Source: Gonocerus acuteangulatus (Eukaryota > Arthropoda > Insecta > Hemiptera > Coreidae). Taken from it: a stretch of 64,000 nucleotides of DNA. A program made the position numbers and the translations under genes. The DNA lies in the NCBI GenBank assembly GCA_946811695.1, contig OX328125.1, positions 37,791,707 through 37,855,706 of the forward strand. The letters are read 5' to 3'. The notes beneath the pieces are model-generated. The model was not told where the DNA came from and ran no database searches. It saw only the letters and a list, made by a program, of their open reading frames with translations. This document shows, one piece after another, positions 21,186-33,055 of the stretch (the stretch's first letter is position 1; each line of letters opens with the position of its first letter).

Positions 21186-22472
21186 TTCAACTTCTATTTC
21201 TGGACATATTCTGTTTGAATGTCGTAGTGGTTGCTCTTCATCAATATAATAGAAGAGGTAACCTAATAAACCGCATAACTTAACAGAAAATAGTTTATGA
21301 TAACTACGAGTACGCTAGGCAATTTCATTAATGTTATTTCCGTACCATTACTTTGGTTTTCTAGCTTTAAATCCATTATTCGGAAAATTAAATATTACCA
21401 AAGTGAATTAGGACATCGATAATTGTGTACGCATGGTTAATTCAGGACCTTATCGAATACATTTCTTGAAAAAACTGCTTTTTTGGTTGAAAAGCAATGA
21501 CCACTCAAAAATTATCGTAGAACGCAGCCGTAGATTAATGGTTTACGGCGTTCCACTTCAAAGAAACCTTTAAAAGCCCTCGCAGACTAAAGAAACTCAA
21601 AAACCAGCAGAGAGCTTTAAAGGAAACAGGAAAATGGCCATTAAGCTTTTTCTAAGAGGCAAGAAGTGCCCTGTGGAGTGGCATTCTTCTGGTCAAGTGC
21701 CTTCAAAGGAATTCAAGGACGTACATAACTAGCAGCACAAATGTACAACCAGAGTCAGAGAGTCCTGTACAAACATCCTGAGGGCTGATTAAATAATAAT
21801 ATTAACAAAGAAATATTATGAACTATTTGAGTTTCAGGTTTGTTTAATGATCTTACATAAAGTTTGACACTCTCGTATGGTCGCAGTTTCTTTTCGGCCC
21901 CAATAGTTGAAAAAAAACAAAAACAAGCAGTAATAAAATAAACAAAATGTATAACAACCAATAATTTCTTCCTATTACGGAAATAATAAATTTAATTATT
22001 CAATTACATTATAAATGGACAATAATTAAGTAAGACTATTTGTGATGTCAGATTGTGATCAGTCCTTATTGTCAACTAAGTAGGAGATTACGCCATTGTT
22101 GGGACAACTGAGGAACAAATCAATATTCACCGTGAACGGGTAGGACAGGCGGTGAAGAAAGAAGGGTCAATAGACGGACAGTGACAAAGGCAAATTAACA
22201 CAAAAGAGTATTAGGGGAGGGACAAGGCCAGCATCTGAAGAAGTAGAAGGAAGAGGTGAACCGAGGAGAAGCTCAGCGACACCTCGACATGCAAATCACA
22301 AACCAACTGAGCCGAGGCTAAAACACACTTTAAGTAGGAAGGAGGAATCAATTCAGTAAATACAAGGAAATTAAAAGAAAGAATGCTGGTGTTTCCAAGG
22401 GCCCTTGATCAGAGGGATATTGTATTTGTTGAACGACGGAGTAGTAAAGTTTCAGTAGACTGCACGAATGCT
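21186..22472. other. Non-coding stretch
   Basis: Nothing recognisable. 22130-22330 is purine-rich and less AT-rich than its flanks. Confidence 0.35.
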
Positions 22473-22857
22473 TCAGAATCGTGAGTCGTCTGAAGTCAAC
22501 TCCAGCACAATAGGCGGCCATTCAAAATCATTTCTGCCTTTCCATTCTATTAAATTCTCATGGAGTGTTGTGTCTAATAAGTGCGCACCTGAATGGGGTT
22601 CTGCCAGTTGTAACTGCCAGTGGGGTGAACCAGTGGGGTTCTGTCCAATCATATTGTACGACGGAGTTGTCACTATCCACACATGGTAGTAGATAGGGCC
22701 AGTTTCCAACGTTGTTAGATACGTTTGCCCAATGACAGTGATAAACACTCAAACAACAGCCGTTTCGTCTCCAAAAGACACACTGGAAACGTTTTCCCCG
22801 AGGGATCATATTCAAGCTGAAGGTTTTCAGTAGAATCTGTACAACTTGCTCTTCCAT
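22473..22857 (-). pseudogene. Decayed Tc1/mariner-type transposase fragment
   Basis: On the minus strand from 22748 down, the translation includes ITVIGQTYLTTLETGPI, then NPTGSPHW, then FEWPPIVLELT. These fit, in order and spacing, the segment TVxGxxYLxxLE, the QQDGAPPHW block and the WPPRSPDLT block of IS630/Tc1/mariner DDE transposases. The catalytic Asp of the second block is lost (NPTG in place of QDGA), and the third block ends in DDSRF and a stop. A second minus frame (22558-22857) covers the upstream and overlapping part, so at least one frameshift is present. Only about the C-terminal third survives and no terminal inverted repeats are visible nearby, so this is a dead remnant. Confidence 0.6.
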
Positions 22858-23344
22858 TCAGTCCATCTAGAGCGCTTTAGATCCATTATTTCCAATTAAA
22901 GCGTTTAATGGATTCCAAAAAGCGAATTGCCTCCTGCCATGCTTAGGAATATATTTGCGTAAACAAAAATAATCCCTAAATAAATAGGTACTAATTCTAG
23001 ACAGAAAAAAACCCACTCAAAGTTATATTTAATATTGCACCTCTATGGACATAATCTAACCCAGCCCGTACTTTCTTCTATTTAAACTAAATTCAGAAAA
23101 AAATTTAATATTTGCCAAGAAATGTCGATGTTTAAGCCATACAGTAAGAACAAAAAATTTAATTTTGCAAAAATATTGGGTAATTGCTCGACTTTTTAGC
23201 TAGTATTGCATGCCATGAAAATGTGTAACGAAACCCCCCGTTTCTTACAGGAGTAACTTCATCGCTCAGTATCTCTATAGTAGTAACCCTAAATAAAAAC
23301 ATTCAAAAGAGATAGTTGAACGTGGTAATCAACCAAGTTGGAAA

Positions 23345-23425
23345 TAGATTCGGTCATGATAGGCAAAACTGTATTTTAAAGAAACTATTGAACTTCAAGC
23401 CTTCGTCAGGACTAAGAGGAAAAGA
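23345..23425 (-). repeat. Degraded hammerhead-like arm
   Basis: GAAACTATTGAACTTCAAGCCTTCGTCAGG on the plus strand (split: GAACTTCAAGCCTTCGTCAGG-like core at about 23391-23411) reads on the minus strand CTGACGA-A-GGCTTGAA/GTTCAA. Stem II is nearly palindromic. The GAAAC half is replaced by TAGTTTC. Confidence 0.45.
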
Positions 23426-24591
23426 AGAACTGGTCCATTTGGGAGTCCCTACATCTCTGTGTATATAAACCGAGCTTATCCTCTATTCTAAATTCGGGAA
23501 ATGTATAGTAGGTTTGCAAGGTCTGTGTTAAATTCTTCCCGAAAATATTCATTCAAACCTGTAAGCGTGAAATGTACGTAAAGAGTTCTTCCTTCATATA
23601 TTTGCTTAGTCCATAAATTTAAATTGAATACGATTAGAAGAATGTGTTTTCAAATAACCTATTGAAAAGGTTAACATCCTGTGCAGCATCCACAGAAGGT
23701 TTTATATCCGTGTTCTAGCTACTGGTTAAAGAGATGATAAAAAAAAAACAAAAAAACATATCATGAATACGTCATGTTCAGAAGAAGATGATTTTTAGGA
23801 CTAAACATGAAATGCAAAAAGCAATTACACAAAAGAGAGACAGGGAGAAAAAGAGAGAGAGACTAGGACAAAGCGAATGAAACCCTTTGGGATATTAAAA
23901 CAAATTGCGGGTGTGTATGCGGTAGAGAATGGTTAGGCTGGAGATAAACGAGTTAGGTGGAATTCCATTTCATAGCCAATACCCTCCGAATTTGCAAATG
24001 AATTCATTTCAGAGAATACTTCAACCCTGAAAACTTATCACGGACCAAATACTCTCGATTATTGCTTTATTACACATGTCGATGCAGAAGAACCCATTAT
24101 AAAACGGTTTGGAACATCATGTTCAGTATCGTTAGGCCTGATGAAGTGAACATTTCCAAATCCGCTACTTAACCAGTGTTTGTACCATTAGTTGGTGTAA
24201 TTCTCAAGGCAGATTAGCTCAGCTGAACTTACGAACAACAACTGCCCAAAACATTGCTTTATTTCAGAACGAGCCCCTGTATTTCCAGATAGATATACTG
24301 TATCTCTAAGAGCCTAGAAACAAGGAAATTCGTTTTATTCAATCCAATTCCCCGTGCAGTATTTGACATAATCTCTAAAGCTTGCCTAGTTTTCTTAAAT
24401 CTCTAGCATAGTAAAACCACTTGGGAGCTTCAAATTTTTTGGGCTAAATAACAAAGTGGGCATAAAATGGAGTTCAACACTGAACCAGATCTTCTACCAT
24501 AACTGCCAATATTCGCATAAGTCGACTTAATTACATAATTTAATTATAAGTTATTATTAATTATTTTTCTTTTATTATTGATCTTATTTTC

Positions 24592-24722
24592 CTGGTTGGA
24601 AATAGTCAGGGTTCAGTCAAGATAATTAATATAACTTTAATAAACTAATATTTTAAAATAAAATTTCATGTTTATTGCTAACATTTTGGCTTATGTTTCT
24701 AGCCATGATCTGAGCTATTAGA
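24592..24722 (-). repeat. Degraded hammerhead-like arm with CpG-decayed core
   Basis: GGTTGGAAATAGTCAGGGTTC opens an arm like those at 28797. Near 24686-24715 the minus strand reads CATGGCT, loop, AGCC-AAAATGTTAGC: stem GGCT/AGCC with AAAATG where other copies have GAAACG. Confidence 0.4.
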
Positions 24723-24995
24723 AGAAGAGGACTATTTATTCCTTCGTAGACATTTTGGGCGAGGTAAAATTGTTCACTAGCTCATATTGTACTTAAATTA
24801 GTTGTAAAACCTCATCTAAATTTGCTGCTATGTTTGAATTTGAAAATTTGGCTGGATACACGTTTTGGTATTTTTTTGTACATGTTTACAAGAGGAGGAA
24901 TAAATAAAGGCTTGAAATCCAAGCGGAAAAGGTAGCAATAAAAGTTCTTCATTTAAAAATAATGTTTTATTGTGTATAAATTGTTGTAAATTGAT

Positions 24996-25070
24996 ATTAT
25001 TTGAACATTTTCGTTTTATAGGCTTGATGAAGCATATATGAAACGGATGCTTGCCTAAATGAAATTACAG
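24996..25070 (+). repeat. Degraded hammerhead-like arm
   Basis: GGCTTGATGAAGCATATATGAAACGG at about 25020-25045 (broken: TTGATGAAGCATATATGAAACG) has both halves, TTGATGA and GAAACG, around a short GCATATATG hairpin. A related GAGGAATAAATAAAGGCTTG segment lies at 24895. Confidence 0.4.
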
Positions 25071-26037
25071 AATTATCATTCAAGGGAGACTCGACGAATT
25101 AACATCGAGTTCCATTTGCAATATATTTGTGCTTTTCCCTGTTATTTGTTTATTTATGTTTCTTCAATTTTACCTAACCATTTAATGAATTGAAATAGGG
25201 GTAATGGATCAGTTATTCTCCTGAGGAGTACAAAGAAACGGACTCATTTCAGAAATCATTTACTATAATAGCTTCAATTCGCTTACTGACTGCTATCAAC
25301 CTGGAAGGAAAACGGAGGAAAAGAAGTTCGTGGTTACAAGCACATTTTTTTCGACCCCCCTCCCACGAAAAACATCGAAAACAAATAAGAGACCTCCAGA
25401 CACAACGAATCGGGTTCTGGAGCTGGACCGAAGAAGACACCTTATTCTACCGATCGGTAATAGAAGGGACTGGTTGTAGAAAAATGGGGGTAAAGCCAAA
25501 GTGCAATGATAAAATTTGAAGGCGTAAAGGGACATCGGGAGGGACCATACCGGTTGTCACAAGCGCATTACGTACGAATTATCTTTTTATATTGCAAAAA
25601 ACTGATGTATTCATTGTATCAGCTGTCGACACCATATGGGAACATCCCCCACCATACCCCATACTTCTCATCATTCCCGAAGAAGTAAAAAACCTAGAAG
25701 TGTCCAGGCTTCCTTGGAACTAAAAGTGCCGACTCCTTTGTAATGTTCCATAATGGTAGACAAGTTTCTAAAGACTGAAGCCGGTGTATCGGTGAAAGGA
25801 GGGGCGTGTGCCCTGCCTTGTCACGATCTTGGGGCAGCGTGTGCCACCACTCTACCACTTTCAATCCATCTATAGGTCACTTCACTCAGCTCTACACAAT
25901 ATCTGCTAGTCATTCATAAAAGTCTCATCTCATTCATATAATAATCACTCACTAAGTCAATAAGATATTGACATAGAAAGAACAATATTATTATGCAAGG
26001 GATGCTGAATCCAAACGGGAAAACTAAGATTACTGCT

Positions 26038-26462
26038 AACATGACTGTCGCGCGGTAGAAGGTAGACAACCTGGTCTTGTAACCGCTGCTTATCCTTACT
26101 CTTCCCGAGGCAATCCCCTATCTTGTTGCAGGCTTGAAGGCGACATCTATCTCCTCTTGTCTGAAGAGTCTGCCCAGCCTCTCGCTGACACCGCTGACGT
26201 AAGGCAGGGAGATTCTGGTTCTCTGTTTCGTGTCTGTCCGGCTGTTTTCCTCCCTGTGTCGGCTTTCCACATCCTTCATGGTTCGCGAAATTAATTTTTG
26301 ATCGTAACCATTGCTGACAAGATCCTTGGTCATCTGCTCGAATTCCATCCTCAGGAGTGTCCGGTTACTGCACAAGCTAACAGCTCTATGTGCGAGTGTC
26401 CTGACTACACTCATTTTGTGTACCAAAACGGGGGTAATGTTTAGTGTATAGGTTGGATACAA
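26038..26462 (-). pseudogene. Penelope-like element coding fragment
   Basis: The minus-strand frame (114 codons) contains, in order, YTLNITPVLVHKMSVVRTL (about residues 5-23), LAHRA, then RISLPYVSGVSERLGRLF (83-100) and FKPATR. This is the layout downstream of the RT catalytic core in Penelope-like elements, leading to the GIY-YIG nuclease. After the stop at 26118 the reading continues in another frame with DCLGKSKDKQRLQDQ and VVYLLPRDS, the start of the GIY-YIG part, so a frameshift is present. RT motifs with YxDD are absent upstream, so the copy is truncated at both ends. It matters because Penelope-like elements are known to carry hammerhead ribozymes in their terminal repeats. Confidence 0.7.
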
Positions 26463-27302
26463 TATCTCACACAGTTGTATTTATATCTTTTGTAAGAAGA
26501 AATGAATAAATAAATAAAATGTTAAAAAAATAAATAGGAGTTAGCACTGTTTGTTATAATACTTATATTATTTATATTACTGCTTTTATTGTTTAGTCTT
26601 TGAGACCCAGTATAGTTTTCACTTTGTCCTGCATCGGTATTCTATATGCTATTCGAACGCCTTTCTTATGATTTTACATTTTTATTACTGTCAAAATTAT
26701 TTTAGTTGAAATAATTCATTATTTTTATTTTTTACTTTGTTAATTACATGAGCAAATTGCACTGCTGTTTTTTAGTTAAATAAATAAATGTACAACGTAA
26801 TTAAAATATATTGTTTCGTATGTTTCTGACATAAAGGTAGTTGTCCTTTAAAAGGAAAAATATATAATACGAAAAGCACCGAGAAATGTCCTAGTACAAC
26901 AAATTCTACTAAACTATAATAAATTATCATAAAAGTACATATTTACTGAATGGAGACTGTGTCAGTATCGTCAAATGGGGTCACATTACTAAAGTGTGGT
27001 GTAATTGGTACAAACCTTTTCTGCTTATATGTTTGACTGTGAGCAAACAGACAAATATATAGTTAAATATCTGTGTGAGCTCAACCTCTGGGCAAAGTTT
27101 GACCCTTTCATATCAGTTAAATGAAACTAACTTAGCAATATAGGTTATTACCAAATTCAACACACTGTCTAATATGACTCGATTTTACAGTAGTTATCAA
27201 ATTTGTTCATTTAAGTAGGAAGATATCTGCATTAGAATAAGAATTAATCTTGCGTCTACGGATCTCTTGAACTACCAGTTTGACCATAACTGGGCAACTA
27301 AC
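26463..27302. other. Non-coding AT-rich stretch
   Basis: Nothing recognised. Confidence 0.4.
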
Positions 27303-27310
27303 GTTATGAG

Positions 27311-28029
27311 TAGAGCCCGGAAGGTAGGCATTTATTTTTGGTTAAAATAGGCAGGCAAAAAGGCACTTGAAATACTGAAAATAGGCAGTACTGCAATTAA
27401 AATAGGCATTTATTAGGAGTGAAGGCCATGAGGAATCTCACTCATTATTAATGAAAATATGTATTTTAAATACTCATTCATTTCTTTATTATCAATTTAT
27501 CACAGAATTAGTGTACATACTTACTCTTACTTTCCCTTGTTACAAGCAACAACAGGATGCTTTTTCAAAGTATCAACTCTCATAGACCTTCTCAGAAAAA
27601 AAGTTTTTCATCATGGGAAAACTTCCTCTGCATTATCTTATCATTTCTAAATCCGGAATACCAGGTAATTACACATTGTCACAGAAAAAGGGGTGTGAGG
27701 AAGGGGGTGTCATCCTCTCTCTTTCCTGTTATTCGTTATGCTTGTGCATTCCTTCTACTAAGGAATGTTCTGTTATTTACAGAGTGAAACCTTTGTTGTC
27801 TTCGACGAACTGAAATTCGAAATTCATTATGTGCTTTTATAAATGTTTAAATCGCAGAAAAAAATGCATAACGAGCAAAAAAGGCAAAAAATCTTAAAAT
27901 AGCCAAAAAAGGCAAAATAAAAAATTGTCTCTACACTTCCTAAATGCACAAAAACATATTTATTTCTATCTGATTCTTCAATATATCCATTCAGATAAAA
28001 AAGGCATTTTGCCTATCGTCCGGGCTCTA
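27311..28029. mobile_element. hAT-like non-autonomous element, 719 bp
   Basis: The ends are TAGAGCCCGGAAGGTAGGCA (27311) and, inverted, CTATCGTCCGGGCTCTA (to 28029). The flanks are GTTATGAG (27303-27310) and TTTATGAG (28030-28037), an 8-bp target duplication with one mismatch. Terminal TAGAG, 8-bp duplication and many subterminal AGGCA words (27345-27410 on the left; AAAGGCA on the right at 27880-28010) are typical of hAT elements. Interior frames (27459-27813) show no transposase domain or zinc finger, so it would be mobilised by another element. Confidence 0.75.
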
Positions 28030-28037
28030 TTTATGAG

Positions 28038-28796
28038 TAATATAAGGTGTTAACAGGCGACACGGATAAAGATAATGGCACATGAGTAAGGTTTTCAGCC
28101 CCTCCGAGATTGCCGTCCGTAAGAGATATCATTCCTTCTGTCAGGTATGATCTCATGAATGCCTTTTCACGGTCTCATGATGAACCAACAGTAAGAGAAT
28201 TGGGTATAATGTGTGTCCGTGCCGTTGGAGAAGTAACAACTCAAAGGGAGAGCAGTCTCAAGCTGATCATGCTGGACATTATAACGCTCACTGAAATGTC
28301 CTCTCACTTTGAAGCAATGACCGCTCACTTTCACGTCTATTTTCAGCCATTAGCGAGCTTATTTTAGGAAAGGTTTCACTTTCATTAAATACAAATTAGC
28401 TACACAGGAATGCCATGTTACAAGATATGGTGTTACGAATAACATTTTACAACTATTCACCATGAGTTAGAATGTATTGCCTAATAAATATGTTTACGCT
28501 CTACGCAAAAATATATGAACCATAATTTTTATTTCGATTACTCCTCTTAGCGAAACAACTAAATCTTCCGCTTATAATGTAAAAAAAAATATTATGGCCA
28601 GGGGTTGTATTTATATTCAAGACGATTTTGGTTTTATAAATTATTATGAAAACGTAAATACTGGAAAAATTCATAATATTGATTCAGAAATATTGCATTC
28701 TTTACAAAAATATATTTACATAATTTAAACACATTTACTCAAAATTTTGTACAAATTTAGCAAAAATTATATTACAAACCAATTAATAAGGTAGAT
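28038..28796. other. Non-coding stretch
   Basis: An 85-codon plus-strand frame at 28110-28367 in less AT-rich sequence matches nothing known and has no splice context that I trust. The rest is AT-rich. Confidence 0.35.
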
Positions 28797-28910
28797 TTAG
28801 TCAAGGTTCGGTCTTGATATCATAAGACATTGTGTTTTATTTTTTGCCGGCGTTTCGGCTTGAAATTCAAATCTTCATTAGAGCTAAGGAGGACAGTCAT
28901 TTTCGTTTTA
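28797..28910 (-). repeat. Second foldback lineage, left arm with hammerhead-like core
   Basis: GGTAGATTTAGTCAAGGTTC opens the arm and pairs with AACTAAATCTACC at 14020-14031. On the minus strand the core reads CTAATGA-A-GATTTGAA, TTTCAAGCC, GAAACGCC (28847-28877 on the plus strand as GGCGTTTCGGC and TTCATTAG). The GAAAC half is intact; CTGATGA has one change. CTAAGGAGGACAG just inside is shared with 6985. Confidence 0.55.
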
Positions 28911-30275
28911 AAGCCCTGATTTCATGCGCATAAATATTGGTTTATAATTTATATCCTACAGTATAATATTGGTACTTATCTTGTTTTTTATTAATTCATT
29001 TTTACGGATATCTTAGTTTTATGTGCAAGAAAGGGTGAAATTAAATGTGTGTTGAATATTTGTCACAATTTTTTACTGTCAACTAAAGAAATAACAGACT
29101 TTTGTTTTTACTGCAAACTTTCGTCGATTATGTTCACTTCATAAATCAGACTAGTTTTTAAGTTTCTATTCTTATACACTGTAAAACAATGGATTTTTCC
29201 TGACCTCCATTTCAAAACAAGTTTAGCAGTCCATGACTCTGCAGAGACTCAAGATTTTTCTCACAATTAAAGCTGGTTACATTAACTGTAGAAGAATGTG
29301 GTTAAGCTCAATGACCCCTACAGCGCCCAAATGAAAAACACCGGTGACAAATTAGTGTAAAAACCAAGTTCAGGAAGGTTGAAGACCTGCAAAGGCGTCA
29401 GAGGAAGTCGGACGTTGTTGAATGGGTTACGCCAGGTAACTCTTTATCATTAAATAAGTCAAGGAGCGGAAAATTCACTGACTCTGCTCTACACTATTTG
29501 ATGGGCCGTAAGATTCTATATGCCGTAGAGCGGGGACAAATATTTTTAGGACATTAAACAAAATACTTTTCCTCGCAAGACTAAGAGTAAACTTATGACA
29601 GTGTTAGTTCAGGGTGCATCTGTAATATAGGCGGATTTGAGGTAGGGCACGCAATTTTATGCGGCCATATGTTTGGAAAACCTGAAATAACAACTGAAGT
29701 ATGCGTAAATCGAAAATCCAATCTGTTCTTTTTTTTTTTTTTTTTTTTTTTTTGTTTGTTAAAAGGTAAACCAAATCGGAAAACACATTGTTTTTTTTTT
29801 TTTTTTGCATCTTCCGCTCATAACCCCGAAAGTGTTCATGTCAGAGACTTTCCCAAGGCGTCAAAAGATTTGTAATAAAATGTTTTATTGTGTTTCATCA
29901 TTCAGAAATGTTGAGATTGATCTATGACTAAGCGAAATCGCAACAAGTATGAGAGCTAGGGCAAAGAACAAACATTTTTATATTCATTTTTTATTTAAAT
30001 AATTTTTTGAAAAATCCCTAAAGCCGTCTAAATTGACCGATTTACAATCTGTAAAATGGTTTCCAAAACTTTAGTTCCTTAGCTTGAAAGAGAAAAAAAA
30101 ATCAAATATGTTAAGAAATTTCGTTTTGTATTTGGCACCAATATGAAAAATGTTCATTATTTCGCTGTCACCTCTATAGCTAAATTATAAGGGAAAAAAT
30201 AGTGATATAAACGAGCTGTTCTGTTATCAACATTTTCTTCCAAGAATATGAAGTTACTAAATACATTGAGAGTTG

Positions 30276-30310
<35 letters not shown>

Positions 30311-30900
30311 AATTTTTAGCCTTGAATCGATTTTACCATTTTACCGAAATGTTATTGAAAATATTTGGAAGCCTAGAAAAGGTCTCTGAAATGAATACTT
30401 TCGGCGTGATAAGCGAAAGAAGTACTAAAACAGATGCACCATGGTCTATATGATGATTAAGTATTTACAATATCTATTCTCAAACAGAAGAAAAACAAGC
30501 AAAAAATAATAATAGGTCAAAATAAATGTACGACACTTAAAGAAGTTGAGTAAATTTTGAGAAGCCAAAGTCCGTTTTGAAAGGAAAGTACATATATTGG
30601 TAAGATATTTGAAGACAGCTGTTCATATAGACTGGTTGAGTTGCTGAGGATGCCATCAGAAAAGTAACTGTTTGTATTGATTGTGCCTGTTGATCCGATG
30701 GAGTATGTGTACCCAACAATATGGTGGATATTTGCCGAGAGGGCCTGGTCAGCCCTGTTTGTACAGCGAACAGAGTAGCATTGTCTGATTTAAGTGGTCC
30801 AAACCCCAAAATCATGCGCATATCCATTAGCTTTATTCTTTTCCTTTGTAGACATTTTACACAAAGATATTTTAGTTAGTACTCCTCAATTTTGCAGTAG
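28911..30900. other. Non-coding stretch with long A and T tracts
   Basis: T tracts lie at 29730-29753 and 29791-29806, and an A tract of about 35 bases at 30275-30309. A minus-strand frame of 96 codons at 30537-30827 matches nothing I know. Confidence 0.4.
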
Positions 30901-31200
30901 TCGAGGATTCCGCTAAGAGAATACTTCAGAAAAATCTATATTTCGAACGTTTCGGTATGCTCAGCTAAAATATAAATATACACAATTACAACGAGAACAA
31001 CCACAACTGTAAGCCAACTTTTACATCACGAAAAAACGTAATAAAAAATGTTTTTAAGAGCATAGTGGGTAAACAATGTTTTTTTGTTGTTTTTTTTTAT
31101 GAACAAATTGATCAGTAGGTTTATTCAAAACTTATTTGAAACGTTCGAAATATAGATTTCTCTGAAAATCTGACATTTTCTCTTAGCCATCATTATTTCA
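30901..31200. mobile_element. Foldback element copy
   Basis: CGCTAAGAGAATACTTCAG, AAATCTATATTTCGAACG and TTTCGGTATGCTC (30911-30963) are inverted at 31138-31187 (GAAACGTTCGAAATATAGA, CTGACATTTTCTCTTAGCC). The interior is replaced by unrelated AT-rich sequence, so the GAAACGTT half survives on both arms but CTGANGA does not. Confidence 0.7.
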
Positions 31201-33011
31201 TTGAAAATTATTAGTAATTTTTCCAGCGCCAAGATATTCCAAAAGTACTGATTTTGGCTTTCTTCCGACTGTGCAATAAAACAACACACCACTACCCTAA
31301 ATCCTCAAAATGCTAATATCCCAAACAGAACCTGTCATAACGCTCTTAATAAGTGAGTATCATTTATTTTTAGTTATCTTCGGCATTCTGGAATGTTTTT
31401 CCACTATTTACACAAAAACTTTCTTTTCTTAAACTCTAAAAAAATAAATGTAGTTGCTCTTACTTAATATGAACCTAGCAATTTTATTAAGAGATTATTT
31501 TGGGGCACAATCGATTTTTGAGGTCGTGTTGCTTTCCCCTTAGGGGGCCCTGATTCTATCTAAGTGATTATTTTTAGTTATATTAAATTTAACATTATTT
31601 TTTAATAACACCGATTTCCTGGGAGTCGATTATTAAAATTAAAAAAAACAACAACAATAAAATACTGTAAAATGAGTATTTAAAGAGTTTCAGGGTAAAC
31701 GTTAATAAAAACAATTATATCTTTAAAGGGAAAGATGAATAAAACGATTGAGTTAGAACAAGTAATAAAAAAAAAAAATATATTGAAGCTATTATTAAAA
31801 ATATATATGTACCTACTAGTTTTTTTTTTAATTATTTTTTTTTTTATTGCAACATGTATTGTATGTAGGGTTAACTAAAAGGTGTTTTATTTTTTTATAA
31901 AATGAGTTTTTACCACCAATGATGCGGCTAAAATATCAAGTCATCATTGGGCAAATTAAGAAAAATAAAATAAGTAAATATTAATATATACAAATAGAAC
32001 TAAACGAAAAATAACAAATTAATATAAATGATTAAAATGAGTGTTAAAAAAAATCAATTAAGAGACAGAAGGTTTTTTAAGTCCCATTATGAGCAAAGAG
32101 AGTAAATCCCAAATTGATAAAAAAGATTCAATTACAGAAATCAATTCATCTCTGAATCAGAAATTAAAAAAAAGTTTATTATTTACTACAATGATAAATC
32201 CTTTAGATTGAAATGGAATAAATAAAAGGATGCCTGGGAGTGATAAGAATTGGACTGAGGGTGTGATAAGAAGTCGAAATATGAAGTATTAAAGACGATT
32301 TCCCCTCACCGCCAATACTCTTGGGAATTGGTGGGGTGCTGTTTGGCGGAGTTAAGTCCCCGCAGTGGCTAATGGGATTACAACCGGAGGCGATGATGTA
32401 ATTATGATAAATCCGTTTCGGCCGGGGTTTGCTCCGGACGGTAGAGGAAAACCGAAGGTTCCTAATATCCGCTGGTAATCGGCTAGGATTAGGAGACTCA
32501 TGGCGGAGGCCGCCTTCAGAAAGGACAGATTACTGCTAGTGGGGAGGCTAGAATCCTGTCAGCGAGCTTTGGGCCCCTTCAACTGAAAGAGAGAGGCATG
32601 CGGAGAATTTATATTTGGATCAATAGGAATTCCTAGGGTGTCAGTGATTGTTTTTATAGTGCAATTTTTATTTTTTTTCACTAATCAATACTTTAGAAAA
32701 GCAGAATATTCATCCCAAGCACCTATAAGGCTTAATAAATTGATTTCTCTCATAAGATCTTTTAATCATGTTTATTGTAATGGCTATAGGGAATTTTATA
32801 AAATGTAAGCGAAACAGTGGTTCTAAACGTAACACTGAATGTACAGAAATACATTTACTGACAAAATACCAGAGACGGTGGAACTTCAACAACCCGAATG
32901 ATAAATTTGGCGCCCGGTAAGATGCTAAAGATATTAATTCATTCAATGCAGGAAAGTTTTAGCTAGAACAAAAAACACTTAATAGCCAAAAGCAGTTCTC
33001 CAGGAGCGAGG

Positions 33012-33016
<5 letters not shown>
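31201..33016. other. Non-coding stretch with a GC-richer island at 32285-32600
   Basis: The island holds GGAGTTAAGTCCCCGCAGTGG, CGTTTCGGCCGGGGTTTGC-like (split) and GGCCGCCTTCAGAAAGGACAG-like words. It has no open frame of note and no rRNA or tRNA signature that I can recognise. Elsewhere AT-rich. Confidence 0.35.
31860..31965 (-). repeat. Degraded hammerhead-like arm
   Basis: On the minus strand, CCCAATGATGACTTGATATTTTAGCC (31932-31957, split: AATGATGACTTGATATTTTA) places an ATGATGA half before a short hairpin. It resembles the second foldback lineage but the core is poor. AATGATG also occurs in direct orientation at 31918. Confidence 0.3.

Positions 33017-33052
<36 letters not shown>
33017..33052. 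repeat. (TA)n microsatellite
   Basis: A TA run of about 36 bases abuts the foldback at 33053. A second short TA run lies at 33220-33234 on its other side. Confidence 0.95.

Positions 33053-33055
<3 letters not shown>

Larger units (their letters stand above)
22858..26037. other. Non-coding stretch with several degraded hammerhead-like repeats
   Basis: Besides the repeats listed separately (23345, 24592, 24996), CCTGATGAAGTGAAC occurs at 24137. The purine-rich segment 25280-25560 gives overlapping frames on both strands that match nothing known. Confidence 0.35.

Noticed and set aside
22468..22689. Plus-strand frame of 73 codons
   Set aside because: It is the complement of the decayed transposase read on the minus strand.
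28110..28367. Plus-strand frame of 85 codons in less AT-rich sequence
   Set aside because: No known domain, no clear splice sites, and frames of this length are expected by chance several times in 64 kb.
30537..30827. Minus-strand frame of 96 codons
   Set aside because: No recognised motif and no retroelement or splice context; kept out as probable chance.
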